Below are positions 1 to 9,004 of a DNA stretch of 64,000 bases, piece after piece. Each line of letters starts with the position of its first letter. The first letter of the stretch is position 1. The notes below the pieces were generated by a model. It worked only from the letters and a program-made list of their open reading frames with translations. It made no database searches and was not told the origin of the DNA. The stretch is from DATBVX01 sp035263105. GTDB taxonomy: Bacteria; Pseudomonadota; Gammaproteobacteria; Steroidobacterales; Steroidobacteraceae. The position numbers were made by a program, and so were the translations under genes. The stretch spans positions 10,731 through 74,730 of the forward strand of contig DATFRO010000048.1 in assembly GCA_035263105.1 (NCBI GenBank). The letters are read 5' to 3'.

Positions 1-506
1 TCAGCGCGTTTCTCCACACGGGCGTAGATGCACCCGCCCGCATCCATGGACTTTGCGCGGACGGTCGAGACCGCGACGCAGCGCGAACTCTCCGATGAGC
101 CTTGGCGCATCTCCACCTCGACCACGTTTCCTTTTTCAACCGGAGCTGCAATGTCGACGAGGGTCCACTCGGAGTGAAGGTGGTCACCACTCCAGTTGGC
201 GCCGGTCGCATCATAAAAAATGCGAACCAGCGCGAGCCGTGAAGTTGCATCAGCACCGAGGCCGCAAGAGGTCACGAGCTCCCTGGTTGTTGCGCTGAAC
301 ACGATCGTCGGTACCTGACCGTCGAGCGCATCGTCGGGCTGCGGCGTCCAGGGCCCATCGAGTTTGGCCGCGTTGGCAGCGACATCAACATAGGCCACCT
401 GCCCCAGGAACTTGACTCCCACCGGAACGGGTTCCGCGGCGCAACCGGCCAGGTGCGCGATGACAGTGAAGACGGCTCCCAGCCGGATCGATGACGAAAA
501 TTTCAT
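1..506 (-). CDS. Putative lipoprotein, 3' end off the window
   Basis: At least 168 codons are read on the minus strand from ATG at 506 with no stop before the window edge, so the C-terminus is missing. The N-terminus (MKFSSSIRLGAVFTVIAHLAGCAAEP) is a lipoprotein signal with lipobox L-A-G-C, acylated Cys about residue 22. The rest looks like a folded beta-rich domain with three further cysteines; I do not recognise the family. The gene is divergent from the nucleotide cyclase gene, with about 150 bases between. A weak purine-rich stretch (TGGGG) precedes the ATG. The call rests on the signal peptide and the open frame; function is unknown. Confidence 0.6.
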   Translation of the reverse strand, partial: MKFSSSIRLGAVFTVIAHLAGCAAEPVPVGVKFLGQVAYVDVAANAAKLDGPWTPQPDDALDGQVPTIVFSATTRELVTSCGLGADATSRLALVRIFYDATGANWSGDHLHSEWTLVDIAAPVEKGNVVEVEMRQGSSESSRCVAVSTVRAKSMDAGGCIYARVEKRA

Positions 507-658
507 GATTGCCCCAGAAGTGCTCGTGCCTGCACTCTTGAGGACGTTCGCCGCGCAAGTCAACGTTCGCGAGCTGGGGGTCCACGCCCCGTCGATCGCG
601 TGAGATGTGCCCCCCTGCGCTACACTGAACCGGTCGAGTCGAGTGGAGTTGGGGGGCG

Positions 659-2920
659 ATGCTCGATCACGACCGCAAGATCGCCGCGATTCTTGCCGCC
701 GACGTCGTCGGATACAGCAAGCTCATGGGCGCGGACGAAGAATCCGCCCTGGCCGAGCTGAAACAACGTCGCGCGACTTTCGATCGGCTGGTCGTCGAAT
801 ACGGTGGCCGCGAATTCGGCAGCGTCGGCGACAGTCTCATGGCGGAATTTCCCAGCGCGGTGAACGCGGTGCGCTGCGCGTTGGCCATCCAGCAACGCAC
901 GGAAGCGGAAGGTTCCACGCTGCCACCCGCACGTCGCATGCATCTGCGCATCGGCGTCAACCTCGGCGACATCATCGAGGAGCAGGGCAGCGCCTTCGGC
1001 GATGCCGTCAACGTCGCCGCACGGCTGCAATCCCTGGCAAAGCCCGGCGGCGTGCTGATCTCCGGCACCGTTTACGATCAAGTGAAGAACAAGCTGCCGG
1101 CGCGTTTCATCGATGCCGGTAAGCGCCAGGTCAAGAACGTCAAGGAGCCCGTCCGGACGTTCGAAGTACAGGTGGCGGACGCTTCGGGCGCGAGCGCGAG
1201 ACTGTCCGCGATCCTCGCCCACGTGGCCTCGCCTCGCGTGCGCCGTGCGGCACTGGCTGTTGCCGCCTTGGTGGTCGCCGCCGCCTTCGGACTGCTCTGG
1301 GGCAATCTCTCGGGGCGCATCGGGCTGCGCATTGGGTCGATGCTCGGCTCACGCGATGCGGCGCCGACATTCTCGATCGCCGTCCTGCCGTTCGTGAACA
1401 TGAGCGGCGATCCACGCAATGACTACCTGGGTGACGGCCTCGCCGAAGAGCTGTCCAATCGTCTGACCAAGATTCCCGAGTTGCGGGTTGCCGCGCGCAC
1501 ATCGGCGTTCGCATTCAAGGACAAGGGCCTGGACGTGAGCCAGATCGCCGAGAAGCTCGGGGTCGGCTACGTGCTGGAAGGCAGCGTCAAGCGGCAGGCG
1601 GATCGCTTCAGGGTCACGGCGCAACTCGTCGAGGCAGCGACCGGCTCGAACAGCTGGTCGAACGCCTACCAGTCGGAGAGCCAGGATCCCCTGGCCATCG
1701 AGGACGAGCTTGCTGCCCAGGTCATCACCGCGCTCAAGATCGTTCTCGGCGAGCGCGAGGCGCAGCGCGTGCGCCAGCCGCGCACCGGGAATGCTCTCGC
1801 GTATGACCTGAGCCTGCAGGGCCTCGCATATCTGCGGGGACCGACGAGTGTCAAGACGCTCGAGACCGCTGAAGAACTGTTCGAGAAGGCACTCGCCGAG
1901 CAGCCTACGTTCGCGCGCGCGCAGGCAGGCCTGTGCGAGACACGAGTGGAACGCTACGTTCTCGAGAAGATTCCAGCGTACGTGGCGGCCGCCGAGGAAG
2001 CGTGTACAAACGCGACGGCGCTCGATAGCGATGCGCAGGAAGTGCATATGGCGGTCGGCACGCTCGCCCTCGCGAAGGGTGATGCCGTCGAGGCCGAGGC
2101 TTCTTATCGGCGTGCGCTCGCCCTGGCGCCGAATTCACCCGATGCGCTCATTGGCCTCGCCGACGCGCTGGCCGCGGGCGGGAAGACGGCTGATGCCGAG
2201 AGTACTTTTCAGCGTGCCATCGCGACACAAGCGAGTTACGCCGCTGCTCATCTGCAGTACGGCAACTTTCTGTTCTCCCAGGGACGCGCCGCCGAGGCCG
2301 TGCCCGAATACGAGTCGGCCACGATTCTCACTCCGGACAATCCGAGCGCCTTCAGTAACCTCGGCGGTGCATACCTGCTGATGGGCAATTTCGAGAAAGC
2401 AGCCGATGCGTTCGCGCACTCATTGGCCCTGCAGCCGCGTCGCGCCAGCTACGCAAACACGGGCATCGTGCATTACTACCTGGGGCGTTACGACGAAGCG
2501 GCGGAAATGTTCCGCAAGGCGATCGAATTCGCGCCGGCCGATCACCGCCTGTGGGGAAATCTCGCTGACGCGCAGCTCTTCGGCTCGCGGCCTGATGAGG
2601 CCATGCAGACGTACCGGCGTGCGCTCGCGCTGGTCGACGGCGAACTCGCGGTGAACCCGAAACATGCGGTCAACCAGGCGCAGGCGGCGTACTATGCCAC
2701 GCGTCTCGGCGAGAAAGATCGTGCGCGCCGTTCCATTGCAATCGCGCTCGCAGAAGAAGAGGGCGATGTCTACGTGCAATACTATGTCGCGCTCGCCGAG
2801 CTCGGCCTCGGCGATGCGTCCGCCGCCCTGGTTCACGCGAAGCGAGCACGAGAACTCGGATACGCGCAGAACCTGATGGAGGCGGCGCCGGAACTGGCGG
2901 ACATCCGAAAACAACTCTAA
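659..2920 (+). CDS. Class III adenylate/guanylate cyclase with TolB-like and TPR domains
   Basis: The 753-residue protein opens with a class III nucleotide cyclase domain (about 5-175). It has the metal-binding Asp in ADVVGYS (D15), the second Asp in SVGDSL (D58) and the transition-state pair in DAVNVAARL (N118, R122), so it looks active. One membrane segment follows at about 195-215, then a TolB-N-like domain (about 237-345, starting FSIAVLPF) and TPR repeats to the end (about 400-740). The family probably makes cAMP from ATP on the cytoplasmic face and senses through the C-terminal part; the ligand is unknown. A G-rich stretch precedes the ATG at 659. The small membrane protein gene at 3009 lies 88 bases downstream on the same strand. 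Confidence 0.9.
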   Translation: MLDHDRKIAAILAADVVGYSKLMGADEESALAELKQRRATFDRLVVEYGGREFGSVGDSLMAEFPSAVNAVRCALAIQQRTEAEGSTLPPARRMHLRIGVNLGDIIEEQGSAFGDAVNVAARLQSLAKPGGVLISGTVYDQVKNKLPARFIDAGKRQVKNVKEPVRTFEVQVADASGASARLSAILAHVASPRVRRAALAVAALVVAAAFGLLWGNLSGRIGLRIGSMLGSRDAAPTFSIAVLPFVNMSGDPRNDYLGDGLAEELSNRLTKIPELRVAARTSAFAFKDKGLDVSQIAEKLGVGYVLEGSVKRQADRFRVTAQLVEAATGSNSWSNAYQSESQDPLAIEDELAAQVITALKIVLGEREAQRVRQPRTGNALAYDLSLQGLAYLRGPTSVKTLETAEELFEKALAEQPTFARAQAGLCETRVERYVLEKIPAYVAAAEEACTNATALDSDAQEVHMAVGTLALAKGDAVEAEASYRRALALAPNSPDALIGLADALAAGGKTADAESTFQRAIATQASYAAAHLQYGNFLFSQGRAAEAVPEYESATILTPDNPSAFSNLGGAYLLMGNFEKAADAFAHSLALQPRRASYANTGIVHYYLGRYDEAAEMFRKAIEFAPADHRLWGNLADAQLFGSRPDEAMQTYRRALALVDGELAVNPKHAVNQAQAAYYATRLGEKDRARRSIAIALAEEEGDVYVQYYVALAELGLGDASAALVHAKRARELGYAQNLMEAAPELADIRKQL

Positions 2921-3008
2921 CAAGCGGGGGTACGACCAATGACAAGACTTCACACCACGCGAACCATGACGAGCGGCTGGCCGTTCTCCAGCGATGGGGA
3001 GCAGCGTC

Positions 3009-3479
3009 ATGGCTAACACCAACCTTCATGTGCACGTTGATACCGTCCCTATTGCAGGCGGGCAGCAGACGCGGTCGAGATTTGGCAAACCCAAGGACAC
3101 CGACGCCATCATCTTTCACAACGATGACACGCAGAGCAGCCTGCAGATCAGCATCACCAGCGATCCCGCCAATGGACCTGTGCTCTGCAAGGAGAACAAC
3201 AACAAGATTCCGGTCCCATTACCTGTGAGCGTACCGGTCGGCGACAAAGGCAAGTACACGATCTGTCAGGACTTCAAGGGCGCCGATTTCAAGTACACGG
3301 CCAAGATCGGGACGGCGGTAGCGGAAGATCCGATCATCATCATTGAAAAGTCGAAGGCCATTATCAGCGTCGGCCTTGGCGGCGTACTCGCTGCTGGGGC
3401 CATCGGCGCGGTGATCGGTGCCGTCATCGCCAACTACCTGGCATCCAGGAGAATGGCGCGACTGAAGCCCGGCCCGTAA
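3009..3479 (+). CDS. Small membrane-anchored protein, cupredoxin-like pattern
   Basis: 156 residues. I chose ATG 3009 because GGGGA lies about 8 bases upstream; an in-frame ATG at 2994 has no such site. Residues 1-115 are beta-rich with two cysteines, and the spacing of DAIIFHNDD and PVGDKGKYTIC recalls small cupredoxin-type domains, but there is no convincing metal-ligand set. Residues about 122-145 form one hydrophobic, glycine-zipper-like helix (GVLAAGAIGAVIGAVIANYL) followed by a basic tail. There is no N-terminal signal peptide, so it is probably tail-anchored. It follows the cyclase gene on the same strand. Function unknown. Confidence 0.65.
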   Translation: MANTNLHVHVDTVPIAGGQQTRSRFGKPKDTDAIIFHNDDTQSSLQISITSDPANGPVLCKENNNKIPVPLPVSVPVGDKGKYTICQDFKGADFKYTAKIGTAVAEDPIIIIEKSKAIISVGLGGVLAAGAIGAVIGAVIANYLASRRMARLKPGP

Positions 3480-3584
3480 GCGCAACCGCGTCAGTGACGC
3501 GAGACAACCCTTCGTGCTGATGGAGGCACGCGGGTTGCGGCTGCCGGGCAGTTTCTGCAAGCTGGGGCGGACCCTCTGGCGCCC

Positions 3585-4544
3585 ATGAAACTGTCGACCC
3601 TTGTTCCGTTGCTCGCGCTCGCGATCGCCCCGCCTGCGATCGCGGAAGCCTGTCCGTACCACGACCTGATGCCGGAGTTCTCCAACTTCGTGACAGCAAG
3701 CGGCGAGCTTGCGCCACCGGCGCGCGCCGAGGCTTTCGTCGAGCGCTTCGCCGCGGCGCATCGCGACTTCTACAGCGAGGAGATGTTCGGCTCGCGGCAG
3801 AAACTCACCGAGCGCGCCGAGCGCTTCTTCGATCCGCAGCGTGCGCCGAAATTCCAGGGGTCGCGGCCGCTCAGCCTCGACGACGTGCTGTCGACCGGCC
3901 GGACTATCACTGCTGACTACGCTCGGATCGAGGCGACGTTCCGCAAATCATTCCCGGACTACCGCTGCGACACGCCGATCACCTTCGGCATTTCGCTCTA
4001 CATGTTCGACGGGAACCAGTCCGCCGATACGCCGGGCAAGCCGCAGATGCGCTTCGGCGTCGACATGATCTCGGCGCTGCACTCGGCGCGTGAGTTGCCT
4101 GCGTTCTTTCACCATGAGCTGTTCCACATCTACCAGACACAGCAGGTCGGCGCCGACAAGGTGCCGCCCGACGAGACGCAGCCGGTCTGGTGGGCGCTCT
4201 GGAACGAAGGGCTCGCGAGCTATGTCAGCTGGAAGCTCAATCCGACGCTGACTGCACCGGAAATCTTCTGGTTCCCGCGCGATATGGAGGCGCAGTTGCA
4301 GCCGAAACTCGCCGAGGCAGCGCGGCTGCTGCTCGCCGATCTCGACGGTCACGACGGCTACGGCCGCTGGTTCATGGGCGGTGAGAACCCGCCCGGCCTG
4401 CCGTCGCGCAGCGGTTATTACCTCGGCTACCTTATGGCGAAGCAGCTCGATCATGGCGACCTCGCGGCGCTCGCACGCATGCCACCGCAGCAGGTGGCGG
4501 TCGAGGCGCGAAAGTTCGTGGAGTCGTTGGCAGAGAAGCAATGA
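3585..4544 (+). CDS. Secreted putative zinc metallopeptidase (HExxH)
   Basis: 319 residues with an N-terminal Sec signal (MKLSTLVPLLALAIAPPAIAEA). The central motif HELFH (H177-E178-L-F-H181) is a classical HExxH zinc site. NEGLAS, with E208 some 27 residues further on, would supply the third ligand as in gluzincins. I cannot name the family; it resembles uncharacterised predicted Zn-dependent proteases. The mature protein should be periplasmic or secreted. Its stop overlaps the start of pobA by four bases (ATGA), so the two are translationally coupled, although no functional link is obvious. Confidence 0.75.
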   Translation: MKLSTLVPLLALAIAPPAIAEACPYHDLMPEFSNFVTASGELAPPARAEAFVERFAAAHRDFYSEEMFGSRQKLTERAERFFDPQRAPKFQGSRPLSLDDVLSTGRTITADYARIEATFRKSFPDYRCDTPITFGISLYMFDGNQSADTPGKPQMRFGVDMISALHSARELPAFFHHELFHIYQTQQVGADKVPPDETQPVWWALWNEGLASYVSWKLNPTLTAPEIFWFPRDMEAQLQPKLAEAARLLLADLDGHDGYGRWFMGGENPPGLPSRSGYYLGYLMAKQLDHGDLAALARMPPQQVAVEARKFVESLAEKQ

Positions 4545-5716
4545 TGAGGACGCAGGTTGCCATCATCGGTGCGGGCCCGGCGGGATTGCTGCTGGGTCAG
4601 CTGCTGCACGGGCGAGGCATCGACACCGTGGTGCTGGAGCGGCGCAGCGCCGAATACGTGCTCAGTCGCATCCGTGCCGGCGTGCTAGAGAACATCACGG
4701 TCGAGCTGCTCGAGGCGGTCGGCTGCGGCAAGCGGCTTCACGAGGAAGGGCTGGTCCACGGCGGCATCGACCTGAGCTTCGAGGGACGGCGTCACCGCAT
4801 CGACATCCGCGCGCTGACGGGCGGCAGGACCGTCGTCGTGTACGGGCAGACGGAAGTGACGCGCGATCTCATGGAGGCGCGGCGCGCGTCGGGCGCGACG
4901 ACTCTGTACGAGGCCGATGACGTCTCCCTTCACAACCTCGACGCGAAGAACCCCAAGGTCGAGTTCACGCGGGAAGGGCGGCGAGAAACGCTCGAGTGCG
5001 AATTCATCGCGGGGTGCGACGGGTTTCACGGCGTGAGCCGCACCAGCATCCCGGCGTCGTCACTCCGGACCTACGAACGCGTGTACCCCTTCGGCTGGCT
5101 GGGCATTCTCGCCGACGTGCCGCCGTGTCACGACGAGCTGGTCTATGCGAATCACGAGCGCGGCTTTGCGCTGTGCTCGATGCGTTCGCGCACGCGCAGC
5201 CGCTATTACGTGCAGTGTGCAGCGGATGAAGATCCGGCGGCCTGGTCGGACGAGCGGTTCTGGGGCGAGCTCAAGCGCCGGCTGGATGAGAAGACGGCGG
5301 CGGGCGTGGTCACGGGCCCCTCTATAGAGAAGAGTGTGGCGCCGCTGCGCAGCTTCGTGGCCGAACCATTGCGCTTCGGGCGATTGTTCCTCGCCGGCGA
5401 TGCCGCACACATCGTGCCGCCGACGGGAGCAAAGGGTCTCAACCTTGCCGCGAGCGATGTGGGCTATCTGTCGGAGGCGCTCGTGGAGTTCTATCGGGAG
5501 CGCTCGGAAGCCGCGCTCGAGGCCTACTCCGCACGTGCGCTCGCCCGGGTGTGGAAGGCGGAACGGTTCTCGTGGTGGATGACCTCGCTCCTGCACCGCT
5601 TCGACGACCAGGGCGATTTCAACCGCAAGATCCAGCTCGCCGAGCTCGAATACCTGGTCGATTCCCGCGCCGCGGCCACGGCACTCGCGGAGAATTACGT
5701 CGGCTTGCACACGTAG
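4541..5716 (+). CDS. pobA: 4-hydroxybenzoate 3-monooxygenase
   Basis: 391 residues, close to the roughly 394 usual for PobA. The enzyme is an FAD- and NAD(P)H-dependent aromatic hydroxylase that turns 4-hydroxybenzoate into protocatechuate. Visible hallmarks are the N-terminal dinucleotide motif GAGPAG, the typical LSRIRAGVLE stretch near residue 45, and the FAD-binding GDAAHIVPPTGAKGLNLA near residue 290. It overlaps the upstream metallopeptidase gene by four bases. No protocatechuate ring-cleavage genes and no PobR-type regulator lie next to it, so the rest of the pathway must be elsewhere. Confidence 0.93.
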   Translation: MMRTQVAIIGAGPAGLLLGQLLHGRGIDTVVLERRSAEYVLSRIRAGVLENITVELLEAVGCGKRLHEEGLVHGGIDLSFEGRRHRIDIRALTGGRTVVVYGQTEVTRDLMEARRASGATTLYEADDVSLHNLDAKNPKVEFTREGRRETLECEFIAGCDGFHGVSRTSIPASSLRTYERVYPFGWLGILADVPPCHDELVYANHERGFALCSMRSRTRSRYYVQCAADEDPAAWSDERFWGELKRRLDEKTAAGVVTGPSIEKSVAPLRSFVAEPLRFGRLFLAGDAAHIVPPTGAKGLNLAASDVGYLSEALVEFYRERSEAALEAYSARALARVWKAERFSWWMTSLLHRFDDQGDFNRKIQLAELEYLVDSRAAATALAENYVGLHT

Positions 5717-5800
5717 CCGATTGCCCAGCGTTGACTCGGGCCCGTGCCATGCATGAGCACATCGACCATCCTCTGTCAGAACCTGTCGGGTAACCGTCAA

Positions 5801-7879
5801 ATGCGTATCTTGCTGCTGGTCGTCCTGAGCTGTGGCGTCGCGAATGCGGCCTCCGAGCGTGCGCCGGGCACTGTGTTCCGCGACTGCAAGGATTGCCCCG
5901 AGATGGTGGTGATCCCGGCGGGCACTCTCACCATGGGTTCATCGGCCGCGGAGAAATCCTGGGCGGTGAATCACGGCGCTACAGCGGACGCTCTTGCCGA
6001 CGAGGCGCCGCAGCACGAGGCCTGGTTGCGATCCTTCGCCCTCGGCAAGAACGACGTCACGCGAGGCGAGTACGCGGCGTTCGTTCGGGAGACGAGTTAC
6101 CCCGCGGGCGAGGGCTGCGGTCGTGATGGCGGGAAATGGCTGAAGCAAAGTGGCGTGAGCTGGCAGAAGCCAGGGTTCAAACAGACCGAACGTGATCCGG
6201 TCGTGTGCGTCAGCTGGCAGGATGCGCGAGCCTATGTGGCCTGGCTCAATGGCAAGGTGCTTCGATCTGCGTCGACATCGGAAGGACCCTATCGACTGCC
6301 CAGCGAAGCGGAATGGGAATATGCCGCGCGTGCGGGGACGACGACGCGGTTCTGGTGGGGCGACGATGAGGCGGATGCGGCCAGCCATGCCTGGTACAAG
6401 GCCAACTCCGGCGAGCGCACTCACCCCGTGGGATCGAAACCCGCGAACGCATTCGGTCTGTACGACATGGCGGGCAACGTCTGGCAATGGACAGAAGACT
6501 GTTATACGGACAGCTATCGCTACGTGCCGACGGATGGGAGCGCAAACGAAACGGGCAACGGCTGCCTGCGCGTCGATCGCGGCAGCTCCTGGTTCTACCC
6601 GTCGTGGCTCCTTCGCCCGGCGACGCGCGAGCGAAATCCTGCCGACTACCGGGACATGATCATGGGATTCCGCCTGGCGAGAACGCTCGAGAGCGCGCCC
6701 CGGGCGGAGCTGCTGTCGGTGGCGCGAGCGGTTGATCTCAAGACGCCCGACGGTACGCTCCTCAAGGCGAGTTACTTTGCCGCCGCAAAGCCGGGCCCCG
6801 GCGTGTTGCTGTTCCATCAGAGCAACCGGACACGCAAGGAGTGGAACGACGTTGCCGTGCGGCTCGCAGCGGCAGGGATCAACACCCTTACCGTTGACAA
6901 TCGCGCCTACGGCGATAGTGGGGGCACGGATGACAGCTGGAACAAGGAAAAAAGGCCGAAGCACAGCCGCGCCGACGACAACGACATCGCCTATCAATAC
7001 CTGGTATCGCAGCCGGGCGTCACGCGCGAGGTCATCGGAGTCGGCGGAGCCGGTGCACTCGGAGTACTCAGTGCCGTCGAGGCGGCGCGCCGGCATGCTG
7101 CTGAGGTGAAATCGCTGGTGTTGCTCTCGGGTGAAACCCTGAAGGATGGCATCGAGTTCCTGAAACACGCATCGCAACTACCGGAGCTCTTCGTCGTGGC
7201 CGACGACGATGAATACCCGCCCACCGTCGAGGCGATGGAATTGCTCTACATCAATGCCTCGAGTCCCATGAAGAGGCTCGTGCACTACTCAACGTCGGAA
7301 GAGGCGCCGTGGATCTGGTACGAGCCGTTCGACATCGGCCGAGTCCCCGCCACCGGCGGCCACGGCACCGACCTGCTCGGAAGCCATCCGGAGCTGCCCG
7401 GCATCATCCACGATTGGCTTGTGACGACGCTCGTCAAGACACCGGGGCACGCGCCGGTGGATACGCTGGCCTCGGCTCAAGTCATCAGTCAGCTGCAGAT
7501 GCCCGGCGGAGTCGCCGAGGTCACGCAGCGACTGACGGAGCTGCGGAAGAACGATCCCATGGCGCAACTGTTTCCGGAGATTACCGTCAGCATCATCGGC
7601 CAGGATCATATGCGCGCCGGCGAGACCAGGCTGGCGGTCGAAGTTCTGCAGCTCGTCCTGCTCGCTTATCCGGACTCAGCCGACGCACACGAGTCGCTGG
7701 CTGAGGCCTACCTGGCTGACGGGCAGAAGGATCTGGCACGACAGCACGCCGCAAAGACCTTGGCGTTGCTCGATGCTCGTACGGTACCCGCGTCGTCCTG
7801 GTCCGATACGGAACCGCGTCGCGGCGAGATTCGTCAGGGCGCGCAGGATGTGCTCGACAAGCTGAGCGCGGCGCGCTGA
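5801..7879 (+). CDS. FGE-sulfatase-like, hydrolase-like and TPR fusion protein
   Basis: 692 residues from ATG 5801, which gives a clean signal peptide (MRILLLVVLSCGVANA); the frame also opens at 5744 but without one. Domain 1 (about 33-295) is a formylglycine-generating-enzyme/sulfatase-modifying fold with GNVWQWTEDCY and RGSSWF. Domain 2 (about 305-545) resembles a dienelactone-hydrolase-type alpha/beta hydrolase. Domain 3 (about 600-690) is a short TPR-like region. The active-site cysteines of true FGE are absent after RGSSW, and the nucleophile elbow reads GGAGALG (415-421) with no Ser or Cys, so both enzyme domains may be inactive. H521 in GGHGT is kept. Probably a periplasmic binding or scaffold protein; role unknown. 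Confidence 0.8.
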   Translation: MRILLLVVLSCGVANAASERAPGTVFRDCKDCPEMVVIPAGTLTMGSSAAEKSWAVNHGATADALADEAPQHEAWLRSFALGKNDVTRGEYAAFVRETSYPAGEGCGRDGGKWLKQSGVSWQKPGFKQTERDPVVCVSWQDARAYVAWLNGKVLRSASTSEGPYRLPSEAEWEYAARAGTTTRFWWGDDEADAASHAWYKANSGERTHPVGSKPANAFGLYDMAGNVWQWTEDCYTDSYRYVPTDGSANETGNGCLRVDRGSSWFYPSWLLRPATRERNPADYRDMIMGFRLARTLESAPRAELLSVARAVDLKTPDGTLLKASYFAAAKPGPGVLLFHQSNRTRKEWNDVAVRLAAAGINTLTVDNRAYGDSGGTDDSWNKEKRPKHSRADDNDIAYQYLVSQPGVTREVIGVGGAGALGVLSAVEAARRHAAEVKSLVLLSGETLKDGIEFLKHASQLPELFVVADDDEYPPTVEAMELLYINASSPMKRLVHYSTSEEAPWIWYEPFDIGRVPATGGHGTDLLGSHPELPGIIHDWLVTTLVKTPGHAPVDTLASAQVISQLQMPGGVAEVTQRLTELRKNDPMAQLFPEITVSIIGQDHMRAGETRLAVEVLQLVLLAYPDSADAHESLAEAYLADGQKDLARQHAAKTLALLDARTVPASSWSDTEPRRGEIRQGAQDVLDKLSAAR

Positions 7880-7889
7880 GCGCACGTGC

Positions 7890-8372
7890 CTAGCCGGACG
7901 ATTTCGCCTTGCGCAGCGAGACGGCGTTGATGCAGAAGCGCAGGCCGCTTGGCGGCGGCCCATCCGGAAACACGTGCCCGAGGTGCGCATCGCACACGTT
8001 GCACGTCGTCTCGACGCGCTCCATGCCGTAGCTCGTGTCGAGATGATAGGCGACGACGTCCGGTGTGAGCGGCGCCGTGAAGCTCGGCCAGCCCGTGCCG
8101 CTCTCGAACTTCCTGGTCGAGTCGAACAGCGGCGTGTCGCAGCAGATGCAGTTGTACCGGCCGGGCTCGAACAGCGAGCACATCTCCGAGCTGAAGGGCC
8201 GCTCGGTCCCCTTGGTGCGCGTGACGTAGTACTGCTCGTCGGTCAGCGCGGCACGCCACTGGGCATCCGTCTTCTCGACGCGCCGCGGCGGCGCGACGTT
8301 GCCGCGCTTTCCGAGCTCGACCACCTGCTTCCAGCGCAGGACGTCCGACGATTCATTGAGTCGTGTGTTCAT
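7890..8372 (-). CDS. msrB: Peptide-methionine (R)-S-oxide reductase
   Basis: 160 residues. It reduces the R epimer of methionine sulfoxide in proteins. The structural zinc site is complete (C75/C78 in CICC, C124/C127 in CNVC), and the catalytic Cys is C147 in RFCINAVSL. The SGTGWPSF signature is present. I start it at ATG 8372, five bases after the msrA stop, because the frame upstream only duplicates msrA sequence in another phase. There is no signal peptide, so it acts in the cytoplasm. It forms an operon with msrA. Confidence 0.93.
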   Translation of the reverse strand: MNTRLNESSDVLRWKQVVELGKRGNVAPPRRVEKTDAQWRAALTDEQYYVTRTKGTERPFSSEMCSLFEPGRYNCICCDTPLFDSTRKFESGTGWPSFTAPLTPDVVAYHLDTSYGMERVETTCNVCDAHLGHVFPDGPPPSGLRFCINAVSLRKAKSSG

Positions 8373-8377
8373 GTCGG

Positions 8378-8896
8378 TCACGCGGTGCGCGCGCTCGCGC
8401 GGCGCGGCAGTCGCCAGTTCGGACGCGGGTAATGGCACGTGTAGCCTTCGGGATAACGCAGCAGATAATCCTGGTGCTCCGGCTCGGCCTCCCAGAACGG
8501 TCCCGCCTCGCGCACTTCCGTCACGGCTGTTCCAGGCCACAAACCGGAGGCATTCACGTCGGCGATCGTGTCCTCGGCGACGTGGCGCTGCTCGTCGGTG
8601 AGGTAGTAGATGCCCGACCGATACGATGTGCCGACGTCGTTCCCCTGGCGATTCTTCGTCGTCGGGTCATGGATCTGGAAGAAGAACTCGAGCAACTCCC
8701 GGTACGAGAGCTTGCCCGGATCGAATACCACCTCGATCGCCTCCGCGTGCGTGCCGTGATTGCGGTACGTCGCGTGAGGTACGTCGCCACCGCTGTAACC
8801 TACGCGTGTTCGAGTCACGCCCGGGAGCCTGCGAATCAGATCCTGCATGCCCCAGAAGCACCCGCCCGCCAGAATCGCCGTTTCCGTGTTCGCCAT
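8378..8896 (-). CDS. msrA: Peptide-methionine (S)-S-oxide reductase
   Basis: 172 residues. It reduces the S epimer of methionine sulfoxide. The catalytic motif GCFWG places the nucleophile at C13, and YSGG, TYRNHGTHAEAIEV and FFFQIHDPT are all family signatures. It is the first gene of the msrA-msrB pair, so both sulfoxide epimers are handled by one transcript. There is no signal peptide, which points to a cytoplasmic repair enzyme. The upstream 100 bases contain no recognisable regulator site apart from a GCCGGC hairpin near 8990. Confidence 0.94.
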   Translation of the reverse strand: MANTETAILAGGCFWGMQDLIRRLPGVTRTRVGYSGGDVPHATYRNHGTHAEAIEVVFDPGKLSYRELLEFFFQIHDPTTKNRQGNDVGTSYRSGIYYLTDEQRHVAEDTIADVNASGLWPGTAVTEVREAGPFWEAEPEHQDYLLRYPEGYTCHYPRPNWRLPRRASARTA

Positions 8897-8986
8897 TCGT
8901 GTGATCTCCGTTTCGACCAGCCGTTGGTCCCGACGCGTCGTCGACAGGGGAATAGACCGGGGCAGGGCGGGATATCTTACGCTCCT

Positions 8987-9001
8987 GCCGGCGAAGCCGG
9001 C
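8987..9001 (-). terminator. GCCGGC-TTC-GCCGGC hairpin after the YciI-like gene
   Basis: A perfect six-base stem with a three-base loop lies just 3' of the stop of the minus-strand YciI-like gene and upstream of msrA. There is no U-run, so it may be a weak terminator or an mRNA-end stabiliser. Confidence 0.3.
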
Positions 9002-9004
9002 GCG

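Noticed and set aside
659..3479. A Pycsar-type defence pair
   Set aside because: The cyclase carries TolB and TPR domains and the partner has no cyclic-nucleotide-binding or TIR domain, so a defence label is not supported. The pair is kept only as a conservation question.
5801..7879. A true formylglycine-generating enzyme paired with a sulfatase
   Set aside because: The required cysteines are missing in the FGE-like domain and no sulfatase gene is nearby.
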